The position numbers and the translations under genes are program-made. Below are positions 1-9,776 of a stretch of DNA of 32,186 nucleotides, one piece after another (position 1 is the stretch's first letter; the number at the start of each line of letters is the position of its first letter). Origin of the DNA: Hyphochytrium catenoides (lineage: Eukaryota; Sar; Hyphochytriomycetes; Hyphochytriales; Hyphochytriaceae); assembly GCA_900088475.1 (NCBI GenBank), contig FLMG01000614.1, positions 1-32,186 on the forward strand. Direction: 5' to 3'. The notes below the pieces were generated by a model. That model had not been told where the DNA came from. It was given only the letters and a program-made list of their open reading frames with translations, and did not search any database.

Positions 1-744
1 CTCCCTCCCCCTCTTTCTATGCCCCTGCTCTCTCTCTCCCCTTCCCCCTCGCGGCCCCTTCCTCTCCCTCCTTCTCTTCAGTCACGTCTGTCTCTCCCTC
101 CTCCGCCGGTTCAAGTCTCTCTCTCTCTCCTCCCACCTTCTCGATTCTTTTAATATTTCTCTCTCTCTTTCTGCTCTGCCCTCTCCTCTCTCCGCCTTGA
201 CCTCACTCCACCTTCATCCCTGCCTCATGCATTTCGCTTTCCCCTCTTTCTCCTCTCTTTCTCTTACTCCCTCTTTGTCTCTCTCTGTTTCCTTCTCTCT
301 CTCGCCCCCGTTCCTCGTTCTTTCTCTCCCTTCTCCCTTCCTCTCTTTCTGTCACTCTCTCCTCTCTCTCTTCTCCTCTGCTGTGCCTGTCCCAGTCTCT
401 CTCGTTCTCTCTTCTCCCTGCCGCCCTCTCTCCTCTCTCTCTCTTCCTCTTCTCCTTCTGCCCTTTTTTTCTCTCACTCACTCTTCTCTTCTCCCTCGCT
501 CTCTCCCTCTTTCTCTTGCCCCTTTCCCGCTCTTCCTCTCTTGTCCCCTTACTCTTTTCCAGTTAATTTTCTTCCTTTTTCTTCTCTCTCTCGTTTCCTC
601 TCTCTCTATGATTCTCTCTTTCCCTCTGTCTCTCCTTCTCTCTGTCTTCTCTTTGTGTTTCTTTTGCTCTCTGTCTCTCCTTCTCTCTTTTCTCTCTCTC
701 ATCTCTCCCGCCTCCTCTTTCTCTGTCTGTCCTCGCTCACTCTT

Positions 745-776
<32 letters not shown>

Positions 777-960
777 TCTCTCTGTGTCTCTCCTTCTCTC
801 TTTTCTCTGTCTCTCCCGCCTCCTTTTTCTCTCTCTCTCTCTCTCTTCCCCTCTCTCTCTTTCTCTCTCTTTCCCTCTCTCCTTCTCTCTCTCTTTTTCT
901 CTCTCTTCCTCCTTCTCTCTTTTCTCTCTCTCTCTCTCCCGCCTCCTTTTCTCTGTCTGC

Positions 961-998
<38 letters not shown>

Positions 999-1920
999 TC
1001 TCTCTCTCTCCCTTTCTCTCTCTTTTTCTCTCTCTCTGTGTGTCTGCGCGTGTGTCTCTCTCTTTTTCTCTCTCTCTTTCTCCCTTCTCCCACTTCTCTT
1101 CTCCTCTTCCTCTCTCTCTCTATTACTCTTCCTTTCTCCTCTCCCACGTCCTTTCTTCTCTGTCCGTCCTCCTCCTTCTCTCTCCTCCTCTCTCTTCTTT
1201 CTATCCTCCTCCCCTATTTCTCACTCTTTTTCTCTCTCTGTGTGTGTGTGTGTCTCACTCTCGTTCTCCCTCCTTCTCTCATCTCTCCATTCCCTTTCTT
1301 TCTCTCTCTCTCCAAATCTCCCTGTTCCTGTCATTCTCCCTCTCTCCCTCTCTCTCTCTTTTCCTCTAATTCCCACTCTCTCACTCTCACTCTCCTTGTG
1401 TGCGTGTGTCTCTCTCTCTTTCTCCCTTTTCTCTCTCTTCTCTTTTCCCCATTGCGTTTTCTCTCTCTCGTTCTCCATTGCCCTCTCCTTCTCTTTCGTT
1501 CTCTCCCTCTCAATCAATCTCCCTGTCTCCCTCTGTCTTTCTTTTCCTCTCTTAATTCCTCTCTCCCTCTCCCCCTCCTCTCACTCCCTCTTTCTCTCTT
1601 TTCCTCTCATCCTCTTCTCTTTCTCCCTCTCTCCCTCCCTCTTTCTCTCTCTCTTCCATTCCCCCCGCTTCTCTCTCTCCCTTCTCACGCCTCCCCTCCT
1701 CTCTTTGCTAGCGCTGCTCTTCACCTCGATTCCTTCTCTCTCTCTCTCTCTCTCTCTCCCCCCCTCCCTCCCAGTAGCCTCATCGGTCAGAAGTTAGCCA
1801 TATTTTTTCTTTCCTTCTTCCCTGCACATTGACGCCGATTTCTCTCTTCTCTCCTCTCCTCTTCTCTCCTCTCCTCTCCTCTTCTCTTCTCTTCTCTTCT
1901 CTTCTCTTTCCTTTCCTTCC
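1..1920 (+). repeat. 1.9-kb polypyrimidine (CT) block
   Basis: The plus strand is almost wholly C and T for about 1.9 kb. It mixes CT dinucleotide runs, CCCT and CTTT variants, short GTGT islands (about 1037, 1240 and 1397) and CTCTT pentanucleotide runs near 1880-1910. Long Leu/Ser/Phe/Pro-rich frames on plus and Arg/Glu-rich frames on minus run through it. They stay open only because a strand without purines cannot form stop codons, so no gene is called. Uninterrupted mirror-like polypyrimidine DNA of this kind can form triplex (H-DNA); that is known chemistry, not something shown here. The left end is cut by the window edge. Confidence 0.95.
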
Positions 1921-2535
1921 CGCTAGAGCCAGCAGCAGGGTCCAACCACACCCCCGGTTAGGAGAGAGTTTGACACCGCGGATGGCCCCAGAAAGTCCTC
2001 GTTCTAGGTGTAAGAACTGTCCTGAAGGGAGAGGAAATGTGGTCCTGCTGCCCTCCTATGATCCAGCAGCTCTCTCTAACTCCTCTGACCGTAAGGCCAA
2101 GGACTGACCACTGCAGATGAAGCTCCTCCTAACAGCGATGCCAGTCTTAGTACTAACCGTTGCCAAGTGCAGGCGAGGCCGTGGTAGGTGTAGGGGCCAG
2201 CCTAGCAGTACGGCCACTTGCCGCAGCAGCAGGAGGAGGGACAAAGGAAGAGTAATAGTCAGCAGATGACAGGAGTATCTTCCCACCGTTCTTTAGGAGA
2301 TCAGGGCCATGCTTTGTCTCTGGATTGCAATGAGCTAACATAAGAAAATATTGCATTACAGAGATCATTGGATTTCTCTTGAGCTCTAGAGATGCTAGAC
2401 CTACCAGTAGGTCTAAGAACGGACACTGGGGACTAATCGCCCAAAGGCTGCGCTGAGCGAAAGGGCTAACTCCAGGGAAGTTAAGCCGCAATTTGAAGCT
2501 GTGCTCAATGTGTGCCGACCGTTGGTTAGCCGATT
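1921..2535. other. Intergenic, mixed-composition DNA
   Basis: Composition returns to normal at about 1920. The open frames here begin with non-ATG codons, are short, and show no recognisable domain. No gene or RNA is supported. Confidence 0.6.
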
Positions 2536-2700
2536 TGTGGAGGTAAAGTAAGAGAGAGAGAAAGAAGGAAAGAGGGTTAAAGAGAAGGAAAGACATAGCG
2601 GGAGAGACAGAGGAAAGAGCCTAAAGAGAAGGAAAGAGAGACGAAAAGAGAGAAAGTACGAAGGAAGGATAAAATAAAAGGGAGAGGGAGAGTACGAAGG
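2536..2700. repeat. GA-rich imperfect tract
   Basis: A purine-rich stretch on the plus strand built from AGAGAAGGAAAG-like blocks with scattered interruptions. It is degenerate, unlike the cleaner dinucleotide runs elsewhere in the window. Confidence 0.75.
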
Positions 2701-3483
2701 CTCATTGGGTCTCGCTCTGTCGTTCAGACAAAGCACGGAGAGTGGCGAAACACAAGGCAAAATATCTGTGTAAAATTGGATCCTCCGGGCGTGGTTGGAG
2801 GATGATGGGAATAACCTCGCTCGCTCTCCAAGCTAACTTCTTGCTCGGTCAGCCTCAGCCCACATACCGCCTGCCCAGAAGCCCGGCAGGGACAGCGTCC
2901 GGCACCAAGGGAAAGAGGGGCACACACCTAGCGAATTAGACCTGTGCTGAAGTGCTCCCAGAACAGTCAACCGCCCGCCCGCCGCCCATCGCTGCCGCTT
3001 GATCCATGTCAGAGGTAGAGAGTACGTACTATGTCTTTAGTTTAGGTAGAAAAGTGATAGCGCCTGCAGTTGGGGTGTGGGAAGGAGTATGTACTGCTCT
3101 TCTATCGGTTAGTTCTATGATGAGCTAGTGAGGTAGGACACGGCTAGTGCTTATGGCCGCCTGGGCCAAGAGTCTCCTTGCGCTTGATATAACCAGCAGG
3201 CCGCAAGCAAAGCCTTTCGGCCAGTAATAATGTCAAGCGCCATTGTGAACCTCCAGTCAGAGGCTCATACAATCCTCGTGCTCTTGTCTCGACATCCTCC
3301 GGATGAGCAGGAGGAAAGAAGAAGGAGAAGAGACAGTGGTGTGCAGTCATAACTTAATTCATTATTCCTTAACTTCTTTCCATTCCTAGTCCTACATAGT
3401 CTTTGTATATTATTATCCTATAAATAGTATTCATTTTTCCTTTTCATAAGGCAGAGCTCGACGGGAGAAGGAGAGAAACAGGC
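2701..3483. other. Intergenic; 3' flank of the small secreted protein gene
   Basis: No supported coding sequence. The AT-richer part at about 3350-3450 lies just after the stop codon of the minus-strand gene and is the likely 3' UTR and polyadenylation region. No exact AATAAA was found there on the minus strand. Confidence 0.5.
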
Positions 3484-3939
3484 TTAGAAACCATAAAGTC
3501 CCAGACGAGGACGGTTGTACCGTGGGAAGCCAAAGCTGTTACTGTTGGCTTGCGCATATGCGCTGGCAGATGAATGTCCGTTGTTATACCAAGGGAACCC
3601 ATAGGAATTGCTGCTAGCGGAAGCATGTGCGGAGGCGCTAGCACTTCCTCCGTTTCCAGAGGCAGAGGCATAGCTCGATGCATGGGCACTACCTCCGCTA
3701 GAATACGCTTGGGCGCCAGCACTGGCGCTTGCAGAGTTGTAGCTGGGCCAGTACTGCAGAGAGCGTTTGTCCTCTCCTTCGGTGGCCTCTGGGATGGCTG
3801 CTACCTGCTCCTCGGTGGAAAGGGAAGCAGAGAGCCCGCGAAGGTTGGAGGTTGGCTGCTGGGCCTGGAGGTCTTCAGCGGAGACTCCAGCGCACGCGGC
3901 GACCAGGATAGCGAGTGAAGCTGCGGAGATGATCTTCAT
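3484..3939 (-). CDS. Small secreted Ser/Ala-rich protein, candidate effector or wall protein
   Basis: This 151-residue protein has a classic signal peptide at residues 1-20 (MKIISAASLAILVAACAGVS), with cleavage likely before AED. Residues 21-59 form a short acidic proregion with NLRG at 32-35 and EGEDKR at 54-59. The KR pair at 58-59 could be a kexin-type processing site. The mature part is rich in Ser, Ala, Gly and Tyr and has a duplicated C-terminal motif, NSYGFPWYN (111-119) and NSFGFPRYN (134-142), inside Ser/Ala runs. It has no cysteine beyond the signal peptide. The frame extends upstream to 4110, but ATG 3939 gives the signal peptide directly at the N terminus and has A at -3, so it is preferred. 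The xLR plus acidic-KR layout recalls degenerate RxLR-dEER leaders of oomycete effectors. It also fits a processed cell-wall or silk-like protein. The family is not recognised. Confidence 0.82.
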   Translation of the reverse strand: MKIISAASLAILVAACAGVSAEDLQAQQPTSNLRGLSASLSTEEQVAAIPEATEGEDKRSLQYWPSYNSASASAGAQAYSSGGSAHASSYASASGNGGSASASAHASASSNSYGFPWYNNGHSSASAYAQANSNSFGFPRYNRPRLGLYGF

Positions 3940-4440
3940 GTTTCTTGTTGGATTTGGTTTGTAGTGTCTCTTGAGAGAAGTTAGGACGAGGCCTGGTCGC
4001 CGGTTGCCTTGACTGATGCCGTTTGCTGGAGATGGTGAGGTGCCGGTGGGAAGTTTGGAAGTGAGCAAGAGGATTGTCCACGCGGATCGGCTGGACCTAG
4101 GTTGCGTCAAGTTCTACTATTTCCTATAAACGGCATCAACACTGTCTACTACCTGCAACCAGCAGTCTGTGGCGAAGGTGCAGACGAGGCTGCTTTATTA
4201 AGTCACTGTCCAGAGATCGGAGAGCACAAGTAGACGAGGGCCTATCCAGTACTGAAAGTTCTGAAGAGAAGAGGGAGATACGAAGAGGGAGAGAGGGATA
4301 TCAAAGAAAGAGATAGATAGAGGAGAGAGCAGAGAGAGAGCAGAGAGAGAGGAGAGAAAGAGAGAGAGAAAGATCTCGAGGGGTGAGAGTGAGAGTGAGT
4401 CAAGTCAGATCGGCGAAGCGCTTCCTCTCATTAGAACTTG
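3940..4440 (-). promoter_or_regulatory. Upstream region of the small secreted protein with GA/CT tract
   Basis: Minus-strand sequence upstream of ATG 3939. A purine run on plus at about 4261-4390, read as pyrimidine on the sense strand, lies roughly 320-450 bp upstream. No TATA box was identified with confidence. The promoter role is inferred from position only. Confidence 0.35.
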
Positions 4441-6110
4441 GTTCCTCTTCTTCTTCTATATGACGACATGGTGATGCACATTACGGCAAGAAGGCAGGAC
4501 CAGAAGAGAGCAGCAGGAAAGAGCCCGCTTGGTCCGTTGCCTCATCACTAATAACCTTAGAAAAGGCTGGGTGCATGAGAGAAGAGTGTGCAGATGATGC
4601 ATCACATGACCTTCCGCTTTCTTCGCCGTCAGAACCTCGACGGAACCGGAGGGGAAGAAGAAAGAGTTCAACTCATACTAAAAGATACGATCTTTGACAA
4701 GTAAGAATCGCAGTGGAGATCCGCAGCGACTCTGGCCAAGAAATTCCTGACAGGAGGAGACAGAAGACCCCACCAACGGCTGCCGCAGCAAAGAGCCTTC
4801 TTGATCAGTGCTACTGGCTGCTCTGTACCCGCCAGCGAGAGTGATGTTGGAGAGACAAACGCAAGAGAGTGATAGTGCAATAAGAGAGAAGTAGCTTGAT
4901 AAACAGGAACGAGGAGTGCACTTTTCCTTCCTTGAAGGCCGAGATAGATAGGTGCCATGCCCATGGTGTTGATGAACAGGACAGAGAGGGAGAGAATACT
5001 TTGGAAGGGAAGAAAGGAAGTAAGAAAGAAAGAAAGAAAGAGAGAAAGAAGAAAAGAAACCTGCTAGAAGCACGAGAGAGGAATCTTCGTATTCAACGGA
5101 ACCAGGTTCTTGATAATTGTACAGGTATAAGTATGGGCAACGATGGGGCGATGGCAAGTCTGACTCTACCAAGTGACATACTTGTCTAACAATACCTAGA
5201 TCGACAGGTCCCAATAATAATAATAACAGCAGAACTAGCTGTAGAAAGTACAAAGAGACTTGTAGTAGACTACTGGTGTGAGTAGTATCTACTTACGATG
5301 AGGCGGTAAAAGTAACAGATACTTGGTAAATAGAGTTGCAAGTACAAGTACCCCTGAGCACACTTACTTTTAGATCAACGACCAAGAAAGATAGGAAGAC
5401 AAGCTGGAAGAATTAGAACTAGAGGTAGCAAGTAGAACTAGTGGACTTGGACTTGCTCTGATACTCTTGCTTGGTGACGACATAAAGGTTCTAATGTTCT
5501 AATAATGGTAGTAAAAACAGATGTTGTACAGTAGCCTTTCTTAGCAGTCCTCGACAGATGTGCAGGAGGGGGTATGTCTTCATCCTCTCTCTTCAGTACC
5601 ATCTACGAGAGGATATCTACCCATATCCAGCGATGCAACGCCCAGATGGTACGCAGTCGCATTCCCTTGCCACGGGCAATCCGTGAGGATCATCTACAGC
5701 AGCACCAATAGCAGCAGCAGAGGGTGCGGCGAAGAAGGAGAGGAGGAGGAGCAGCAGACGGAGGAGACTTAGTATAGTAGTAATCGGCCTCAAGAAAGCG
5801 TAAGAACTAGTGGTAGGTTTATTCCTAGGATGGTAGTGTAGAGATTTGTAGTACTTCTTTAATTCTTTATAAAACTGGATAATAAAAGTAGCCTTTCTTT
5901 GTTATTAGATCTGATATACTTTGTCATTATCATTACAGTAGTGGAGGGTGGGTAGGCTGGGTTGGGATGGCGCGGATGGGAACAAGGAGCCTTCAGGGCT
6001 AACGGACATTGGCGATGGAGGAGGCGCTCGAGGTCTCTAACTCCTAACATTTAACAGGATCTTCCACGATTCTTCCGAAGCTGAGAGAGACAAACAGAAT
6101 AGCTCATCTT
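4441..6110. other. Gene-poor region, no supported gene
   Basis: The longest frame (4678-5253 minus, 191 codons) starts with TTG, is Leu/Ser-rich across a small GA tract at 5020-5058, and resembles no family. Many GTAG/CTAG words occur at 5200-5560, and a CAG-type run lies near 5697-5720. Nothing else was recognised. Confidence 0.5.
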
Positions 6111-6113
6111 CTG

Positions 6114-6171
6114 TTCTTCTTCTTCTGGCGCTCGCGCGCCGGAAAGGGGGAAACAGAAGAAGAAGAAGAAG
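6114..6171. repeat. TTC/GAA inverted repeat with nested GC hairpin
   Basis: The left arm TTCTTCTTCTTCTG (6114-6127) is the exact reverse complement of 6154-6167 in a longer CAGAAG run. The 26-nt loop itself starts within a GC-rich palindrome, GGCGC-TCGC-GCGCC. Together they could form a cruciform or a stable RNA hairpin. Part of the pairing follows simply from opposed TTC and GAA microsatellites. Confidence 0.6.
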
Positions 6172-6443
6172 CTCCTCAAGATCATGGACACGGGGCCGGC
6201 CCATCGGGTTCTAAGATATAAAGACGTTGAGGGTTCTGCCGAACGATCGTAAAGGATACGCAGAAGGGAACAACTCCTTCTTATTTATATGCTCTTGCGA
6301 TAGCGTCACACCTTGGGATAGAACTACTCTTCGTTGTGACTCATCGATAGTCAACTAACAAGACAGAGGTCAACTGACCCTGACGGCCAGACAGCACTTG
6401 AAGTCCTGGAGCAGAGATGGATGCAGAACGTTTGGGTTTATTC

Positions 6444-6656
6444 TTATTGTGAGAGCGTACAACGAGGAGAGGAGAGAGGAGTAGTTGTATGTATCCATCT
6501 CAACCACATTGAATTTATGCGAGGAAACCCTCCTGCTCCCAACTCCTCTGCATCCTTTTTCAAAAAGGCAAGCGTCAAACCTTGAAAGGATGCAGTCATC
6601 ACCGTAAGCGGTTTCCTTGGCTCGATATCGACAAGGACCAAAGTCAGTTCATCCAT
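6444..6656 (-). CDS. Weak ORF, hypothetical 70-residue protein or exon
   Basis: A 70-codon frame from ATG 6656 begins MDELTLVLVDIEPRKPLTVM and continues with balanced, non-repetitive composition (FLKKDAEELGAGGFPR inside). This looks more protein-like than the neighbouring shadow frames. An in-frame stop lies shortly upstream of the ATG. No domain or signal is recognised. It could be a short gene, an exon of a spliced gene, a transposon remnant, or chance. Confidence 0.2.
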   Translation of the reverse strand: MDELTLVLVDIEPRKPLTVMTASFQGLTLAFLKKDAEELGAGGFPRINSMWLRWIHTTTPLSSPRCTLSQ

Positions 6657-8616
6657 AGAAGAGGTTTCGTGATAAGCTCATGCTTGTTACAATGGTCCTA
6701 CTACTGCCTCGGCCGACGGCACGGGAAGGTTGAAAGGTCAGCTGCCTCGGAAAGAAAGAAGATGTGCAGCTTTCATGGTTCTTTCGCTAATTTCACCATT
6801 TTTATAACAACATCAGAACCGAGAAAGAAGGTCTTTCGCTCTTTGAGGAAAAGCTGGCTATAGTCCTAACAATTCACTCTTATCGATGTTCTGGCAGTGC
6901 GTCTTACGGAGGAAAGTCCTAGTGATGGGGACGGATAAGGTGTAGACTCTAGAAATTTCTTTCTCCTTTTTCGCTCTCTCTCCGTCCTCTTCTTTCTTCT
7001 TTCTTCATTCTCACGCTGAGCAGGCCTACTCTTGCCTGATACTAGTACTAATAGAACCTACCACCATGCTACTTGCGCTTGATTATTAGTTTGAGCTCCA
7101 GTCATTCGCGGCTTTAACGAGCAGAATTGGTTGGGGAAAGGCTATCGTCTCAACGTCTAGTTCCCTATACATAAATTACCTCTTCTGAGGCCGGCTCCTT
7201 TTCTCTCTCTCTTCTTCAAGATACCCGGCAGGCATCTGACGTCAGATGAGCGACAGTGCAGAGATTGGCCCGCGGCAAAAGGGTTCAGTCATAAAGAAAG
7301 GCTGCGAAGGTTGAGGCCGCGTACCTCCTCTCACAGTCTTTCTAGAGGGAAGACGTGTAGCCTTAGCTCCTTCCACACAGTTCAGCATCCGCTCTATTGA
7401 GCTACATAGTTTATTCCCTATAAGAGCACAAGTCGTAGGTCTTGCTCCTTCTCTCGTCCAGGAGAGATATGGCTCGAAAGAGAGACCAGGCTTGGGATGG
7501 TCGACGCCTCTCTTCCTGTCCCTTTTTCTCTCCTGTGCCTTTCCCACCAGGAATCCTTCCTTGTCCTCCTTGCCTTAAAATGCTTCTCCCCTGACTTCTC
7601 TCCCTAGTTGGACCACATTCGCGGCTTCCTCTCCTCTGAGTGGCCGAGCAGCGAAAGAGAGACTGTTTTCTTTCTCTGCTTCGCTATAGAGTTCCTAACT
7701 ATATCTATATCTATACGTAGAGAGAGAGAGAAGAGAGACAAGGCTCGTGATATAAGGAAGGCCTAGCTCTTCAACATAATGTCACCACGGAAGAAGATAT
7801 CTCATCGAGCCTGCTATCGTGCTGCCTACTGCTTTAGAAGAAGAGAAAAGACAAGAGACAGAGAGAGAAACAGACATACAGTGAGAATGAGCAACCGAGC
7901 GAGAGACAGAGCGAGTGAGAGAGGAAAGGTCTTCGCTTCGGTCCCTCTATTATGGAGCAGATAGAACTCTTCACTTTGCGCTACATATGATCGGACTTGG
8001 AACCCATAGAATCAGGAACAGGAAAGCTGCATACGGAACGCCATAGGGGAAAGGGAAGGACCTCCTCCTTGCGCTGGCTGGTCGCCCTTGTGCAGTTCAC
8101 AAGGACAAAAAAACTCTTCGTCACTTAGCCTTATGTGTGTTGTCCGCTCTCTCTCTCTCTATAAGTCAAGAAGAAGCAGAAGGCAGAAGAGCGCCTGACG
8201 AGCTGCCGCCTAACACGCTGTCAGAGCCTCTTCTCCTTTCATTCCCTGGCTCGCGATCTGTCTCTTGTTCTCCTCTCTTCTTCGTTTTCACGTTTTTTTT
8301 GGAAGACTGGACGATTAGCAGATGTTCACGACTCTCTTTTGACAGGCACAAAGGCCAACAATGAGAAAGACTAAGGTTATAAAAACCGAAAGAGTCGCAG
8401 GAAGAATAACTCATCGCCTGTCCAGTCACCACTGCCTCCTACCTCTGAAAGCTGAGAGTAGAGCCAGAGGCCCCGAGGACGGCAGGATAGCCTCTCAGAA
8501 AGGAGAGAGAAGACTCTCCCTCCACTTCTCTAAGCTTTTCGCGCATCCAATAAGCTCTGAACTGGCGTGGCCACCAGGCTGACGAGGAGCAAACGCGTAG
8601 ACGGATTACTTTCCAT
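6657..8616. other. Gene-poor region, no supported gene
   Basis: Short frames only, mostly with non-ATG starts. A frame at 7242-7547 (minus) starts with GTG and matches nothing known. Small CT/GA patches occur near 6960-7010, 7720-7740, 7855-7925 and 8147-8160. Confidence 0.5.
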
Positions 8617-8637
8617 GAGCTGTCACTCCTCTTCTTG

Positions 8638-8723
8638 TCGCTCTCTCTCTCTCCTTTCTGTCTCTCTGTCTCTTTGTCTGTCTGTCTGTCTGTCTCTCTC
8701 TCTGTTCTCTGATTCTCTCTCTC

Positions 8724-8775
<52 letters not shown>

Positions 8776-8779
8776 CCCC
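8638..8779 (+). repeat. Compound CT / TCTG microsatellite
   Basis: Plus-strand CT dinucleotide runs alternate with two (TCTG)n blocks at about 8677-8694 and 8727-8744. The TCTG blocks are each flanked by CT runs, so the compound block looks duplicated. Confidence 0.9.
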
Positions 8780-9061
8780 TCTGTTGATTCGGTAGTTCTA
8801 TTTTCACTCCCGGATCTGTAAACGATGAGTGTAAGCGATTGACCTAGGTCCCGGCAGTAGCTGCTCAATGTCCCTCTTCTGCCCATAGTTCTCTCTCCGT
8901 CAGCAACAGCAGGGTCTCGCATCTTTATATGGATATTATCTGGCTCTTTACTGAATATCTAAGGGAGCGAGCCGCTGCTGCTGCTGCTGCCCATAACGAC
9001 GTAGAATTAGAGCATTGAGATATGAAGATAATCCCTTTGCAAGCTGTAGCGACTCCGGGTG

Positions 9062-9410
9062 GACCGGAGAGCGCGAGGAAGGGAGAGACAGAGAGAGAAG
9101 AGAGAGAGAGAGGAGAGAGAAAAAGAAAGAGGTTGGGAGAGGGCGGTAGAGACGCAATGAGAGAGAAGTGAGAGAGAAGGAGAGAGGAGAGAAAGAGGAG
9201 AGAGAAGGAGAGAGAGGAGAAGTGAGCGAGGAGAGAGAAGGAGAGAGGAGAGAGAGGAGGGAAAGAGAGAAGAGAAGGAGAGAGAGGAGAGGGAGAGAAG
9301 GAGAGAGTGGTAGGGAGAGGGAAGTAGAGACGCAATGAGAGAGAAGTGAGAGAAAAGCAAGAGTGAAGCACAGCGTGAGGTACGCGAGACAGAGAGGAGG
9401 ACAAAGAAAG
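9062..9410. repeat. GA-rich tract with internal duplication
   Basis: A purine-rich tract on plus made of GAGAGAAGGAGAGAGGAG-like words. The phrase GTAGAGACGCAATGAGAGAG occurs twice (about 9146 and 9325), so a block of about 180 bp has been duplicated. The opposite-strand Leu/Ser-rich frames over it (up to 183 codons) are artefacts of this composition. Confidence 0.9.
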
Positions 9411-9776
9411 ACAGCAGCGGCACAGACCAAGAAGAAGAAAGAAGGCGCAATATCGACAGCTGGGATATTTTAGCAAAGTGCTACAGCTTCTTTAGCTCTT
9501 AGGCTTTCTAGCTGGGATCGGCCGTACATTGCCGATGACTATGAAACTGTTTATCAGAAAAAAGAGGACAAGGCAAGCGACAGAAAGGGAAAACAAAGCG
9601 CAGAAAGGCGGTAAGCTTCTTATAAAGGACCGGGAAAGGTGGAGAGAAGAGAGGGAGAGTGGAAGACATCGCGAGACGGTGGAGAGCGCGAGGGGAGAGA
9701 GAAGGGAGAATTGGAAACGATGATGAGAGCAAAAGAAGCTATTAACGGCGCCGCCATGCTTGGCCCGTTCAGGGGC
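9411..9776 (-). other. 3' flank of the vWD-EGF gene
   Basis: No gene is supported. It lies immediately after the stop codon of the minus-strand gene at 9777 and probably holds its 3' UTR. No exact minus-strand AATAAA was identified. Confidence 0.5.

Noticed and set aside
197-1797. Long Leu/Ser-rich open frames (390 and 418 codons) on plus, and Arg/Glu-rich ones on minus, in the CT block.
   Set aside because: They are products of polypyrimidine composition, where stop codons cannot form on plus. They have no domain and no codon structure.
4678-5253. A 191-codon minus frame with a hydrophobic start (YFLQLVLLLLLLLG).
   Set aside because: It starts with TTG, runs through a GA microsatellite, and has no recognisable domain or supporting context.
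7360-7430. tRNA-like words on minus (TAGCTCAATAGAGC).
   Set aside because: The D-loop lacks the expected GG, no anticodon stem forms, and no TPsiC arm follows.
8925-9476. 183-codon Leu/Ser-rich minus frame.
   Set aside because: It is translated GA/CT tract. Two further frames in the same strand are equally open.
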